A DNA stretch of 64,000 bases from Planobacterium oryzisoli (GCF_015354315.1 NZ_JADKYY010000007.1:62001-126000), one strand, 5' to 3'; shown: positions 45,541 through 55,112, counted from the first letter of the stretch. Program-made: numbers and translations. The notes: a model not told the origin generated them from the letters alone.

Positions 45541-46611
45541 TTATTTTAAAGTGTTCACATTATTCAAATCTTCGAATGCTTGCGTCAGCCTGGCACTGAA
45601 AGTTTCCTCTCCTTTTCTAACCCATCCTCTAGGATCGTAGAATTTTTTATTCGGTTTATCGTCGCCTTCCGGATTTCCAATTTGCGTTTTCAGGTATTCC
45701 ACATTTTGGATCATGAAATCTCTAATGCCCTCTGTATAGGCGAACTGTAAATCGGTGTCAATATTCATTTTTACTACGCCGTAGTCAATGGCTTCGCGGA
45801 TTTCTTCCAAAGAGGAACCCGATCCTCCATGGAATACGAAATTGATTGGTTTTTTTCCAGTACCGAATTTCTCCTCAACAAATTTTTGTGAATTGTCCAG
45901 GATTTTTGGCGTTAACTTCACGTTGCCCGGTTTGTAGACGCCATGGACATTACCAAAGGCCGCAGCGATAGTGAAGTTATCTGAAATACCTTTAAGACGC
46001 TCATAAGCATAGGCCACTTCTTCAGGCTGTGTATAGAGTTTAGAAGAATCCACTCCCGAATTATCCACTCCATCTTCCTCACCTCCGGTCACCCCTAATT
46101 CTATTTCCAGAGTCATTCCCATTTTGGCCATTCTCTGGAAGTATTCCGTAGAAATGTCCATGTTTTCTTCAAGACTTTCTTCCGATAGATCCAGCATATG
46201 AGAGGAATAAAGTGATTTTCCGTTCTGCTTGTAAAATTCTTCACTTGCGGTAAGAAGTCCGTCGATCCAAGGCAGTAATTTTTTTGCGCAGTGGTCGGTG
46301 TGTAAAATTACCGTGGCCCCGTAGGCTTCGGCAAGGGTATGGATGTGTTTAGCGCCGGCAATACCCCCCAGGATAGCGGCGCGCTGGTTTTCATTGCTAA
46401 GTCCCTTTCCGGCATTGTACGCAGCACCCCCGTTGGAGAACTGTATAATTACGGGTGCGTTCAGTTTTGCAGCAGTTTCCATAGTTGCATTAACATTACT
46501 TGACCCAATGACATTCACTGCAGGCAAAGCAAATCGGTTTTCCTTTGCATATTGAAAAATTTCAGTAACCAAATTTCCTGTGGCAACTCCGGCCGGAAAC
46601 ATTCTGCTCAT
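45541..46611 (-). CDS. fbaA: Class II fructose-bisphosphate aldolase
   Basis: The 356-residue zinc-dependent aldolase of glycolysis and gluconeogenesis resembles the E. coli-type class IIA form in length and motifs. It contains FALPAVNVIGSSNVNATMET at the N-terminus, zinc ligands in LHTDHCAKKLLPW and AFGNVHGVYKPGNVKL, the acidic ELGVTGGEEDGVDNS segment and NFVFHGGSGSS near the C-terminus. It cleaves fructose-1,6-bisphosphate to two triose phosphates in the cytoplasm. It lies 70 bases downstream of nadK on the same strand; an ATG three codons further in (46602) is an alternative start. Confidence 0.97.
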   Translation of the reverse strand: MSRMFPAGVATGNLVTEIFQYAKENRFALPAVNVIGSSNVNATMETAAKLNAPVIIQFSNGGAAYNAGKGLSNENQRAAILGGIAGAKHIHTLAEAYGATVILHTDHCAKKLLPWIDGLLTASEEFYKQNGKSLYSSHMLDLSEESLEENMDISTEYFQRMAKMGMTLEIELGVTGGEEDGVDNSGVDSSKLYTQPEEVAYAYERLKGISDNFTIAAAFGNVHGVYKPGNVKLTPKILDNSQKFVEEKFGTGKKPINFVFHGGSGSSLEEIREAIDYGVVKMNIDTDLQFAYTEGIRDFMIQNVEYLKTQIGNPEGDDKPNKKFYDPRGWVRKGEETFSARLTQAFEDLNNVNTLK

Positions 46612-46681
46612 AACGTGTGGTATTTATATTAAATTCAGTTCGTTTTACTCTTGTAAAGTTAAGAAAAAGGACCGCAACCCC

Positions 46682-47548
46682 CTAATTTCTTTTGTCCTTA
46701 CCCCAGAGTAATTTCTGGCGTATGGTCTCGTAGAAACTCAGTTCGTTGGGCTGTACTAGAAGCAGTTCAAATCCGGCTTTTCGGATTCGTAGCTCGGTCT
46801 GGGTGTCAATGTGCACCAGTCGCGAATCCAGCGACAGGGAATACTGAGGAACCCTGCTCTCCACCCTTAATCTAAATTCTGCGTTGTCCTTGACTATCAG
46901 AGGACGTACATTTAAATTATGCGGGGCAATAGGTGTAATGACAAAATTGTCATTGTCGGGTGCTATAATCGGTCCGCCACAGCTTAGTGAGTAGGCCGTG
47001 GATCCCGTGGGCGTGGAAATAATTACCCCGTCTCCCCAGAATACATTGAGAAATTCATCGTTGATGAATGAATCCACCGTTATCATCGAAGTGGTTTCCT
47101 TTCTGGATATGGACAAATCATTCAGAGCAAAAGGAAAAATCTCTTCGGGTAGTGGACTTACCACTTCTATGACCGAGCGCCTTGAAATTTTATAGTCACC
47201 GGCAATAATAACGTCCAGCTCCTTAAATACATCCTCCTTGGTGAAGCTGGCCAAGAAACCAAGCCGCCCCGTGTTTACCCCCACTACAGGAATCTGTGTG
47301 TCCTGAACATACAGTAGTGAGGTCACCAGTGTTCCGTCTCCACCAAAAGTAAAGAACAGATCCACCTCCTGGTCCTTTAAATCCTCTTTGCATGTGAACG
47401 TGGAAAAATCTTTGGAGAACTGCATCGATGTGGCAGTCTGCTTAAAAAGTACAGAAGTTACACCACGTTTGTCGAGCTCAGAGATGAACTTGCTCAGATA
47501 AAGAAAGGTGTCCAGGTCGCTTTTTTGGGTGTAAATGGCTGCCTTCAT
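46682..47548 (-). CDS. nadK: NAD kinase
   Basis: This 288-residue enzyme phosphorylates NAD to NADP. Signature motifs are FTFGGDGTLVTSLL (GGDG), GVNTGRLGFLASF, ALNDLSISRKE and GVIISTPTGSTAYSLSCGGP. Length and start are typical. The start is 5 bases after the stop of the CBS-domain gene, so the two are probably co-transcribed. Confidence 0.97.
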   Translation of the reverse strand: MKAAIYTQKSDLDTFLYLSKFISELDKRGVTSVLFKQTATSMQFSKDFSTFTCKEDLKDQEVDLFFTFGGDGTLVTSLLYVQDTQIPVVGVNTGRLGFLASFTKEDVFKELDVIIAGDYKISRRSVIEVVSPLPEEIFPFALNDLSISRKETTSMITVDSFINDEFLNVFWGDGVIISTPTGSTAYSLSCGGPIIAPDNDNFVITPIAPHNLNVRPLIVKDNAEFRLRVESRVPQYSLSLDSRLVHIDTQTELRIRKAGFELLLVQPNELSFYETIRQKLLWGKDKRN

Positions 47549-47553
47549 TCTGA

Positions 47554-48207
47554 TTATAATTCCATGTATTTTTGAAGGAATCCGTAGCGGTCTTTCATGA
47601 GATCTTCTTTTTCGTCCCCGTAGTGTTTGTTTTTAATTACATAGCCGTAGCGCTCAAAGGTCTGGTCTATGGAACTCAGATGCTCGCTGCTGATCTTCAA
47701 CGTAATTTCAATATTGTCTTCGTTGATCGCACTTACAAAACAGCCGAAAATCTTGGCGTTATTGCTTTCCACGATCTGCGTGATTTCCGAGAAGCTGTAA
47801 TGGACGGTTTTGGTCTGTACCGTAAGAATCGCGCCGGATTCGGAAAAAAGGGGGTACTTGGAAAACTCATTAAAAATATCGTCGCTGCATATATAACCCA
47901 GATATTTCTCATTCTTACCTATAATAGGTACAATGTTCGCATTGAAAGTGTAAAAGAGTTTGACGGTATCCAGAAGGTTTCCGTCTTCAAGAATGGCAAA
48001 TTTCTCAAAGTGCAGTTCCAGTGAACTTAATGGCCCCTCAGGACTCTCTTCCAGAAAGTTCTGGCTAAGGGCACCTACATACGCTCCCTTTCTTTTGATA
48101 AAGACGTGCGAGTACCCAAATTCTCTAGCCATTTCGCATGCTTCTTCAATGGAGTCTGAATGGTTAAAGGCCGGATAGTCTTTCGAAATATAGTCTTTAA
48201 TAAACAT
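47554..48207 (-). CDS. CBS domain-containing protein
   Basis: The 217-residue soluble protein contains a tandem CBS pair in its first 120 residues (MFIKDYISKDYPAFNHSDSI, FGYSHVFIKRKGAYVGALSQ, then LEDGNLLDTVKLFYTFNANI and VPIIGKNEKYLGYICSDDIF), followed by an ACT-like beta-alpha segment (TQIVESNNAKIFGCFVSAIN, IEITLKIS). CBS pairs usually bind adenine nucleotides. Its tight linkage to nadK suggests sensing of ATP, AMP or NAD(P), but this is inference. Flavobacterial genomes often keep this pair together. Confidence 0.85.
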   Translation of the reverse strand: MFIKDYISKDYPAFNHSDSIEEACEMAREFGYSHVFIKRKGAYVGALSQNFLEESPEGPLSSLELHFEKFAILEDGNLLDTVKLFYTFNANIVPIIGKNEKYLGYICSDDIFNEFSKYPLFSESGAILTVQTKTVHYSFSEITQIVESNNAKIFGCFVSAINEDNIEITLKISSEHLSSIDQTFERYGYVIKNKHYGDEKEDLMKDRYGFLQKYMEL

Positions 48208-48291
48208 TAGGCTAATTTAGGAATTTTTAAAAATACCCAAGCCCCTGCGTGCCTGAATTAAATTAGCTATTGGAACGGAGCAATTCAAGAC

Positions 48292-48843
48292 TTACTTTTT
48301 TATATTTAAATGAAGTTCCCGGTAAAACTCCCACAGAACGATACTGCCGCAAACCGATACATTGAGGGAATGTTTGGTCCCACTTTGCGGAATTTCAATA
48401 AAGCTTGTACACAGCTCCACTACTTCCTGGGATAAACCCTCTACCTCGTTTCCCAGCACTAAGGCATATTTAGAAGCGGGAGCGATAACAAACTCTTCCA
48501 GAGGCTTGCTGGCGGTTGTCTGTTCAATACCCACAATTTCGTATCCGTCCTCAAGTAGTTTTTTTAATGCCCCAGCCGTATCTTCACAAGCGATCCAGTC
48601 CACACTTTCGGTGGCACCTAGGGCAGCTTTTTGAATGTCCCTGTGCGGTGGACGGGGGGTAATTCCTCCGAGTATCATTTTTTCCACCAGAAATGCATCG
48701 GACGTACGAAACAAAGAGCCCACATTAAGCATGCTTCGAATGTTGTCCAGGACAACTACCACCGGAATTTTCTCTAACTTTTTAAATGTAGGAATATCTA
48801 CGCGGTTGAGTTCCTCCAGTTTAAGTTTCTTTGTGGTTGACAT
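48292..48843 (-). CDS. TrmH family RNA 2'-O-methyltransferase (SPOUT)
   Basis: The ATG at 48843 (MSTTKKLKLEELNRVDIPTF, 183 residues) is used; upstream the frame reaches only a TTG. SPOUT-class motifs are VVLDNIRSMLNVGSLFRTSD (motif 1), the SAM-binding knot ALVLGNEVEGLSQEVVELC (motif 2) and EIPQSGTKHSLNVSVCGSIV (motif 3). It methylates a ribose in tRNA or rRNA; the target (for example tRNA position 18 or a 23S site) cannot be told from sequence. There is no N-terminal L30e-like domain. It is divergent from mutS, with a 56-base shared promoter region. Confidence 0.92.
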   Translation of the reverse strand: MSTTKKLKLEELNRVDIPTFKKLEKIPVVVVLDNIRSMLNVGSLFRTSDAFLVEKMILGGITPRPPHRDIQKAALGATESVDWIACEDTAGALKKLLEDGYEIVGIEQTTASKPLEEFVIAPASKYALVLGNEVEGLSQEVVELCTSFIEIPQSGTKHSLNVSVCGSIVLWEFYRELHLNIKK

Positions 48844-48857
48844 TTTTGTATTTTTGG

Positions 48858-48865
48858 CAAAACTA
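48858..48865 (-). promoter_or_regulatory. Candidate -7 element for the TrmH-family gene
   Basis: On the minus strand TAGTTTTG fits TAnnTTTG and ends 14 bases before the ATG at 48843, in the 56-base gap divergent from mutS. Confidence 0.45.
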
Positions 48866-48899
48866 CGATAATTCACGTATCCAGCGGAACTATACAACT

Positions 48900-51479
48900 A
48901 TGGCGAAATCAAAAAAAGAAACCCCATTAATGACGCAGTACAACAGCATCAAAGCCAAATATCCTGATGCTCTGCTTCTGTTTCGTGTAGGGGACTTTTA
49001 CGAAACGTTCGGGCTGGATGCGGTAAAGGCATCCAAGATTCTTGGAATTGTCCTTACCAAAAGAAACAACGGAGATTCCCATACCGAGCTAGCAGGTTTT
49101 CCGCACCACTCTATTGATACCTACCTGCCCAAACTGGTGCGCGCGGGGCTTCGCGTGGCGATTTGCGACCAGCTGGAGGATCCTAAAATGGTAAAAGGCA
49201 TTGTAAAGAGAGGAGTAACAGAACTTATTACTCCAGGCGTGACTTTTAATGAACAGGTGTTGTCCTCCTCCAAAAATAATTTTCTTCTTTCGGTACACAG
49301 CGTTAAAGAGGAGTACGGAATGGCACTTCTGGACGTCTCCACTGGAGAATTTCTAATCTCCCAGGGCGATGAGAAGCATCTGCTGCATATCTGTTCCAGT
49401 TTTGATCCAAGCGAGATTATTTACCAGCGCACCAAACAGCTCCCTTTAGGACTAAAAAGCAAGAATACCTTTAAATTGGAAGATTGGGCCTATCAGTATA
49501 CCTATGCCCAAGAAAAGCTTACGTCCCATTTTAAAACCCAATCACTTAAGGGCTTTGGAATAGAGGACTGCCCTCTTGGAATTACGGCTGCGGGGGCCGT
49601 GCTGGCTTATCTAATTGAAGATACGCACCATAATCTTTTATCGCATATCAGCGCGATTAGAAAGATTAACAAGGAGCACTACGTAACCATGGACTCCTTT
49701 ACGGTATCCAATCTTGAGCTTGTGCGCGCTTCCAGCCCTGAAGGCAAAAGTCTTTTGGATATCATCAACCATACCATCACCCCCATGGGGGCAAGGCTTT
49801 TGCGCCGGCGGATCCTGCTGCCTACGGTACATTTGGCAGAAATTGAAAACCGGTTGGATCGGGTCGCTTTCTTTAATGACCGTCCCGAGCTAAGGTTTCA
49901 GGTACGGGATCTCCTTAAAGGGGTCTCCGATGTGGACCGCTTACTTGCCAAAGTGTCTTCGGAGAAGATTTCTCCCAAAGAATTAGGAATGCTGCGCGAC
50001 AGCGCGAAACTAATGAGCGAAATCGACCGGATAGTATCTATGGAAGCTGTAGCCCCTTCTTTGTTCGGTATTTTTCAGAGCATGAAAGAAGTGTTAGAAC
50101 GTTTAGAGAACTGGCTTAACCAAGAGCTTCCTGTGCATCTTTCCAAAGGCAATGTGATACGCAGCGGAATTCATTCTGAGCTGGATCGCTTGCGCACACT
50201 GCAAAATGAAGGACAAGGCTATTTGCATGAGATGTGCCAGCGGGAAATAGCCGCCACGGGCATTACTTCCTTAAAAATTGATTACAATAATGTATTTGGG
50301 TACTATATAGAGGTTCGTAATACCCACCGCGACAAAGTGCCTGAAGGTTGGGTTAGAAAACAGACCCTTGTAAATGCCGAGCGTTATATTACCGAAGAAT
50401 TAAAAGAATACGAAAACCAGATACTGGGCGCAGAATCCAAGATTGCGCAGCTGGAAACGGCTTTGTTCCGGGAGCTCTGCAGCTTTGTACTGAATTACAC
50501 GCAACTTCTGCAAAGCAACGCAGACTGGATCTCCAGGCTGGACGTAGCGGCAGGATCCTCCGAACTGGCAATGCTGTGCAATTATACGCGCCCTGAAATT
50601 AACGAGGGGTATGCTATAGACCTTAAGCAGGCCAGACATCCCATTATTGAGCAGTCGCTTCCGCTGGGAGAAAAATATATTCCCAACGATTTGTTTTTGG
50701 ACCGGGATACCCAGCAAATACTGATGGTTACAGGCCCCAATATGGGAGGTAAGTCGGCGGTTTTAAGGCAGACGGCGCTTGTGTGCCTGTTGGCTCAGAC
50801 GGGGAATTTCGTTCCGGCGCAGCATGCGCACATAGGACTGGTAGACAAAATATTTACCCGCGTAGGGGCAAGCGATAACATTTCGGCGGGAGAATCTACC
50901 TTCATGGTAGAGATGAATGAGGCGGCCAGTATACTAAATAACTTATCCGATAGAAGTCTTATTCTCCTTGATGAGGTAGGGAGGGGAACCTCCACCTACG
51001 ACGGCGTTTCCATAGCCTGGGCCATTGCAGAGTACCTCCATAACCACCCTTCCAAGCCCAAGACGCTTTTCGCCACGCACTACCACGAGCTAAATGAAAT
51101 GAGCCAAGTACTAAAGCGTATCAAAAATTTTCATGTGACCATTAAGGAAAGCGGAGAAAATATCGTTTTTCTGCGCAAGCTAGCGCCTGGGGGAAGCGCA
51201 CACAGTTTCGGGATCCATGTCGCAAAGCTTGCCGGTATGCCCTCTTCGGTACTCCGTAGGGCTAGTGAAATTCTGGAGTCTCTGGAGAAAAACCGGCAGG
51301 ATGGGCTACAGGTAAAGGCTTCGGAAGTGAGCGAAAGCATGCAACTCTCTTTTTTCCAGCTCAACGATCCCGTGCTGGAGAATATCAAAGAAGAATTGGA
51401 CCGTCTGGACATCAACCAACTCACTCCGCTGGAGGCTTTATCCAAACTGAACTTTATAAAGAACATGGTAGGAAAATAA
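48900..51479 (+). CDS. mutS: DNA mismatch repair protein MutS
   Basis: The ATG at 48900 gives MAKSKKETPLMTQYNSIKAK (859 residues); the upstream extension runs through the divergent promoter region. The mismatch-reading F-x-E motif is in VGDFYETFG, the Walker A loop is TGPNMGGKSAVLRQT, Walker B is LLDEVGRGTSTYDG and the following ATPase signature is ATHYHELNEMS. The size is that of full MutS1. It recognises mismatches and recruits MutL. It converges on the flavoprotein gene with a 6-base gap. Confidence 0.98.
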   Translation: MAKSKKETPLMTQYNSIKAKYPDALLLFRVGDFYETFGLDAVKASKILGIVLTKRNNGDSHTELAGFPHHSIDTYLPKLVRAGLRVAICDQLEDPKMVKGIVKRGVTELITPGVTFNEQVLSSSKNNFLLSVHSVKEEYGMALLDVSTGEFLISQGDEKHLLHICSSFDPSEIIYQRTKQLPLGLKSKNTFKLEDWAYQYTYAQEKLTSHFKTQSLKGFGIEDCPLGITAAGAVLAYLIEDTHHNLLSHISAIRKINKEHYVTMDSFTVSNLELVRASSPEGKSLLDIINHTITPMGARLLRRRILLPTVHLAEIENRLDRVAFFNDRPELRFQVRDLLKGVSDVDRLLAKVSSEKISPKELGMLRDSAKLMSEIDRIVSMEAVAPSLFGIFQSMKEVLERLENWLNQELPVHLSKGNVIRSGIHSELDRLRTLQNEGQGYLHEMCQREIAATGITSLKIDYNNVFGYYIEVRNTHRDKVPEGWVRKQTLVNAERYITEELKEYENQILGAESKIAQLETALFRELCSFVLNYTQLLQSNADWISRLDVAAGSSELAMLCNYTRPEINEGYAIDLKQARHPIIEQSLPLGEKYIPNDLFLDRDTQQILMVTGPNMGGKSAVLRQTALVCLLAQTGNFVPAQHAHIGLVDKIFTRVGASDNISAGESTFMVEMNEAASILNNLSDRSLILLDEVGRGTSTYDGVSIAWAIAEYLHNHPSKPKTLFATHYHELNEMSQVLKRIKNFHVTIKESGENIVFLRKLAPGGSAHSFGIHVAKLAGMPSSVLRRASEILESLEKNRQDGLQVKASEVSESMQLSFFQLNDPVLENIKEELDRLDINQLTPLEALSKLNFIKNMVGK

Positions 51480-51485
51480 AACTTC

Positions 51486-52697
51486 CTAAAACCGCGCATT
51501 CAATTCCATTGCTATTACGAAAGCCTCACTCCAGCACGCCTGAAAATTAAAACCACCGGTAATACCGTCTATATTAAGGATTTCGCCAGCCAGAAAAAAA
51601 TTCGGATACCGCTTGGATTCCATCGTTCTAAAGTCAATCTCCTTTAAATCTACTCCACCGGCCGTGACAAATTCATCCTTATTGGTCGATTTTCCGACTA
51701 CCTCCAGCTTGCACTGGGTTAGCAGGGCAGTTAGTTTTTCCAGAGCAGGGGTTTTAACTGTCCCGATTTGCTGGGTCGGATCGATTCCACACAAATCAAG
51801 AACCCGGCTCCAAAACCTCTGAGTAAGTGCCGCGGGTTTTGTGGCGCCCATCAATTTTTTAGGACTGCTCTGTTTTTGGAGTACAAAATGCTGCTGTACT
51901 TGGGCAAAAGGTTCTGCAAGAAAATTCACATGCAAAGTAAACCGGTAGTCGGCGGCAAAAAGCTCTCTGGCTTTCCACGCCGATATTTTTAGAATTGCAG
52001 GGCCGGAAAGACCCCAATGCGTGATAAGCAGCGGCCCCTGTTCTTTGCTCTTAAACTCAGGGATGGAAAGCTGTGCATTAGGAAAACTGGTTCCCGGAAG
52101 CTGCTCCAGCAGGGGATGGGAGATGTTGAAAGTAAACAGGGAGGGCACGGGAGCAACCGTAGAAAAAGACAGGTCCTGCAGTATCTTTAAGCTTTTAGGA
52201 ATGCTGCCCGGAGTGTATACTATGCAGTCTGCCCAAAAATTCCCCTGGGAGGTCTGCACCGTATAACGACCTTCCTCTGGCGTTATAGACAGCACGCGGT
52301 GTTGGAGCTTAATTTCCGTACCGTTTAAAGCAGCCTGCTTTTTCAGTACATCTATTATGGTTTCTGAACTATTGGTCTGGGGAAATATCCTGCCGTCTTT
52401 TTCTGTTTTAAGGACGACCCCTCTTTGCGAAAACCACTGGATGGTGTCCTGTGGTTGAAACCGCGAAAACACGCTGCGCAGTTCCCTGTTGCCCCGTGGA
52501 TAAAACTGGACCAGGGCCGAGGGGTCAAAACAGGAGTGCGTCACGTTGCACCTACCCCCTCCCGAAATGCGCACTTTCTGCAGCACATCCGACGACTGCT
52601 CGAGCAGGATTGTATGAAATTTGCTGGCGTCCAGATTGGCTGCCGTAAAGAAACCAGCGGCTCCTCCCCCTACAATAAGTACTGTTTGCTTTGCCAT
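51486..52697 (-). CDS. HI0933/BaiN-like NAD(P)/FAD-dependent oxidoreductase
   Basis: The ATG at 52697 (MAKQTVLIVGGGAAGFFTAA, 403 residues) is preferred to an upstream TTG. The FAD-binding GGGAAGFFTAANLDA, the family signature KVRISGGGRCNVTHS, RIFPQTNSSETIIDVL, and the C-terminal TAGGVDLKEIDFRTMESKRY with FLAGEILNIDGITGGFN fit the HI0933 flavoprotein family. Some members reduce steroids or bile acids, but most have no known substrate, so no reaction is assigned. It is divergent from the thioesterase, with a compact shared promoter region. Confidence 0.9.
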   Translation of the reverse strand: MAKQTVLIVGGGAAGFFTAANLDASKFHTILLEQSSDVLQKVRISGGGRCNVTHSCFDPSALVQFYPRGNRELRSVFSRFQPQDTIQWFSQRGVVLKTEKDGRIFPQTNSSETIIDVLKKQAALNGTEIKLQHRVLSITPEEGRYTVQTSQGNFWADCIVYTPGSIPKSLKILQDLSFSTVAPVPSLFTFNISHPLLEQLPGTSFPNAQLSIPEFKSKEQGPLLITHWGLSGPAILKISAWKARELFAADYRFTLHVNFLAEPFAQVQQHFVLQKQSSPKKLMGATKPAALTQRFWSRVLDLCGIDPTQQIGTVKTPALEKLTALLTQCKLEVVGKSTNKDEFVTAGGVDLKEIDFRTMESKRYPNFFLAGEILNIDGITGGFNFQACWSEAFVIAMELNARF

Positions 52698-52715
52698 GTA
52701 TCTTCTATAGTGTTG

Positions 52716-52723
52716 CAAAACTA
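52716..52723 (-). promoter_or_regulatory. Candidate -7 element for the flavoprotein gene
   Basis: On the minus strand TAGTTTTG fits TAnnTTTG and ends 18 bases before the ATG at 52697. Confidence 0.45.
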
Positions 52724-52750
52724 CAATTTTTCTTATCGCCTTTAAATGCG

Positions 52751-52758
52751 TAATTTTG
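52751..52758 (+). promoter_or_regulatory. Candidate -7 element for the thioesterase-thiL transcript
   Basis: TAATTTTG fits TAnnTTTG and ends 20 bases before the ATG at 52779. It lies back to back with the flavoprotein promoter in an 81-base intergenic gap. Confidence 0.5.
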
Positions 52759-52778
52759 GACCTTTATAAAACATTAGC

Positions 52779-53279
52779 ATGTCTGTATATTACCATAAAT
52801 TTGAAGTACGATGGAGTGATATTGATGCCAACAGGCACCTGGCAAACTCCTCCTATGTCCAGTATTGTGCCCAGGCACGCATGGCCTTTATGGCCCAACA
52901 TAAAATGGGGCTTAAAGAGCTGAACCGTTGGGGAATAGGGCCGGTGATCCTGCACGAGCGCTACTCGTTCTTTAAGGAGATTTACATGGATCAGACCGTA
53001 TACGTATCCCTGGAAATTGACGGGGTATCGGAAGACGGAGGGATTTATCAGTTTCTGCACAAATTTTATTTGGCCGACGGTACGCACTGTGCCACCGCCG
53101 AGGCATTTGGAGTATGGATCGACATGATGCTCCGAAAAGCAACGACCCCTCCGGCAGATATCATGGAAGTGCTTAATCAATTCAAAACGCAGGACACCAA
53201 AATATTTACCAAAGCCGATATCAAAGCGCTTCCTTTCCGGCCGAATGATTTAGATCCCGCCCTTTTTACTACGGAGTAA
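52779..53279 (+). CDS. Acyl-CoA thioesterase, hotdog fold
   Basis: The 166-residue protein has the 4-hydroxybenzoyl-CoA thioesterase-like signature VRWSDIDANRHLANSSYVQY (catalytic Asp and the H-x-x-N-S-x-Y pattern) in the first 30 residues, followed by LHERYSFFKEIYMDQTVYVS and TAEAFGVWIDM. It should hydrolyse an acyl-CoA; chain length and type are unknown. It starts the short operon with thiL, 13 bases downstream. Confidence 0.88.
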   Translation: MSVYYHKFEVRWSDIDANRHLANSSYVQYCAQARMAFMAQHKMGLKELNRWGIGPVILHERYSFFKEIYMDQTVYVSLEIDGVSEDGGIYQFLHKFYLADGTHCATAEAFGVWIDMMLRKATTPPADIMEVLNQFKTQDTKIFTKADIKALPFRPNDLDPALFTTE

Positions 53280-53292
53280 CCAACAACCAATT

Positions 53293-54348
53293 ATGCTAGA
53301 AGAAAAAAATCCCCAGCGTACTGCCATTTCCACACTAGGAGAAGTGGGTCTTATTAAACACCTTACCGATGCGCTCCCTACCATTCAGCCCAGTACCGTT
53401 TTGGGTGTAGGAGATGATGCTGCGGTATTGGAAGTAGGCACCGGACAGATGGTTGTTTCCACCGATACGTTGGCGGAAGGTGTGCATTTTAATCTGGGAT
53501 ATGTGCCACTGAAGCATTTGGGATACAAGGCCGTAGTGGTTAATCTTAGCGATATTGCCTCGATGAATGCAGTGCCTTCACAAATTTTAGTATCCATTGC
53601 GGTTTCCAATAGATTCCCTGTGGAGGCCCTGGAGGAAATATACCAAGGCATACGATTGGCCTGCCAACACTACGGGGTAGATCTGGTGGGTGGAGATACT
53701 ACCAGCTCTACTTCCGGACTGATACTTACCATTACTGCAATTGGAGCGGTGGAGAAAGGGAAGTTTATTGCAAGAAAGGGAGCGAAAGAAGGCGATTTGC
53801 TGGTGGTTACCGGAGACTTAGGCGGCGCCTATATGGGACTGCAGATTCTTGAGCGGGAACACGCCGTGTACTTGGCCAATCCTCAGATGCAGCCCGAGAT
53901 GGAAGGGTACGAATATATCTTGCAGCGACAGCTTAAGCCCGAAGCCCGAACCGATGTGCGTACGGCATTGGAGCAGTTAGAGATAGTGCCTACTTCTATG
54001 GTGGATATTTCGGACGGACTGGCATCGGAAGTGCTGCATCTCTCGGACCAGTCCCAAGTAGGAATACGCGTGTATGAGGATAAGATTCCGCTAGATCCCC
54101 AAACCCTTTCCACGGCAGAGGAATTCAATTTAAATCCTACCGTGTGCGCCCTGAGTGGAGGAGAAGACTACGAACTACTCTTTACGATCAGCCCATCGGA
54201 TTATCAAAAAATAAAGAACCATCCCGATTTTACCGTAATAGGACATGTTGTGGAAAAACAGCAAGGAAGCCATCTGGTACTCTCAGGCAGCGGCGAGCTC
54301 TCGCCCCTAACCGCACAAGGTTGGGATGCATTTCTAAATAGGGAGTAA
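53293..54348 (+). CDS. thiL: Thiamine-monophosphate kinase ThiL
   Basis: The 351-residue protein makes thiamine pyrophosphate from thiamine phosphate and ATP. Family motifs are GVGDDAAVLEVG (metal and ATP), VSTDTLAEGVHFNLGY, GYKAVVVNLSDIASMNA, LVGGDTTSSTSGLILTITAI and the C-terminal LSGGEDYELLFTI. DISDGLASEVLHL is also diagnostic. It is not near other thi genes. It converges on an unrecognised gene with an 17-base gap. Confidence 0.95.
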   Translation: MLEEKNPQRTAISTLGEVGLIKHLTDALPTIQPSTVLGVGDDAAVLEVGTGQMVVSTDTLAEGVHFNLGYVPLKHLGYKAVVVNLSDIASMNAVPSQILVSIAVSNRFPVEALEEIYQGIRLACQHYGVDLVGGDTTSSTSGLILTITAIGAVEKGKFIARKGAKEGDLLVVTGDLGGAYMGLQILEREHAVYLANPQMQPEMEGYEYILQRQLKPEARTDVRTALEQLEIVPTSMVDISDGLASEVLHLSDQSQVGIRVYEDKIPLDPQTLSTAEEFNLNPTVCALSGGEDYELLFTISPSDYQKIKNHPDFTVIGHVVEKQQGSHLVLSGSGELSPLTAQGWDAFLNRE

Positions 54349-54365
54349 AGTATGTCGATATACCT

Positions 54366-55037
54366 TTACAATATCTGAGAAAGATGCCAGCGCTCATTAC
54401 TGAAGACAAGCGGGGTCTGCGGCTGGTTTCGGCGCCTGATAGCCGTAAAGGTGATAATATAGTGCGGTGTTACGATTACCTTTTCCTTATTAGAACTGTA
54501 TCCCACCCAAACCACATGCCGCGCTTTGGCAGAGAGGGCGTGCTCTATAATCTGTGCTTCTAGTTCCTGAGAAAAAAATGCCTCGTATTTGTGAAGTCTC
54601 CGCAGCAGTGTCTTAACTGGAAGTACCCGTCTGAAGACCGATAGAATACCGCGCACTTCAGGAGCGCTCAGCGATGCGAGCGCCTTGATGTATATTCCAG
54701 TACGCAGCCTTGAGAGGGGGTTGTGTCCTATCCATGCCCCATCCAAAATTAAATGGCGCTGCTGCTTCTGGTCGGTGTAAATGGCGTAGGGAGTATTGGG
54801 CGAGTCGGCAGGGCGGCTCATTTCCCGCAGAGCTATGACCCTGGTGTCTTTTCCAATGATTTGGAGTACAGCGCCAATTTTCTGGCAGGTCTTGTCTTTT
54901 CGAGCCGGCGAATTGGTAAGGATCACCACACCGGATCGATGCATTTTAAGTTGAATGCATAGGTTTTGTACCTGTCTGCTCTTAAGTTTATGGAGTGCAG
55001 GTACTAAGATAAACTGCGTATGGGGTAGGTGCACCAT
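54366..55037 (-). CDS. Protein of unknown function (223 aa)
   Basis: I do not recognise this protein. The ATG at 55037 gives MVHLPHTQFILVPALHKLKS; an upstream TTG would add five residues. It is soluble, basic, and lacks a signal peptide or membrane helix. Short stretches such as VVILTNSPARKDKTCQKIG and WIGHNPLSRL faintly recall the later motifs of histidine phosphatases, but the essential N-terminal R-H-G motif is absent (LVPALHKLK is in its place), so I do not assign that family. The C-terminal half has VVWVGYSSNKEKVIVTPHYI and a basic AIRRRNQPQ. Codon use looks like its neighbours. It lies between convergent thiL and divergent-side pepT. Confidence 0.6.
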   Translation of the reverse strand: MVHLPHTQFILVPALHKLKSRQVQNLCIQLKMHRSGVVILTNSPARKDKTCQKIGAVLQIIGKDTRVIALREMSRPADSPNTPYAIYTDQKQQRHLILDGAWIGHNPLSRLRTGIYIKALASLSAPEVRGILSVFRRVLPVKTLLRRLHKYEAFFSQELEAQIIEHALSAKARHVVWVGYSSNKEKVIVTPHYIITFTAIRRRNQPQTPLVFSNERWHLSQIL

Positions 55038-55112
55038 AGATCTTTTGATCAAAGATACACCAGGTCCTTACAGGCTGTATTACAGAGAGGTTAAGAATTT
55101 TGTATGCTTTTA

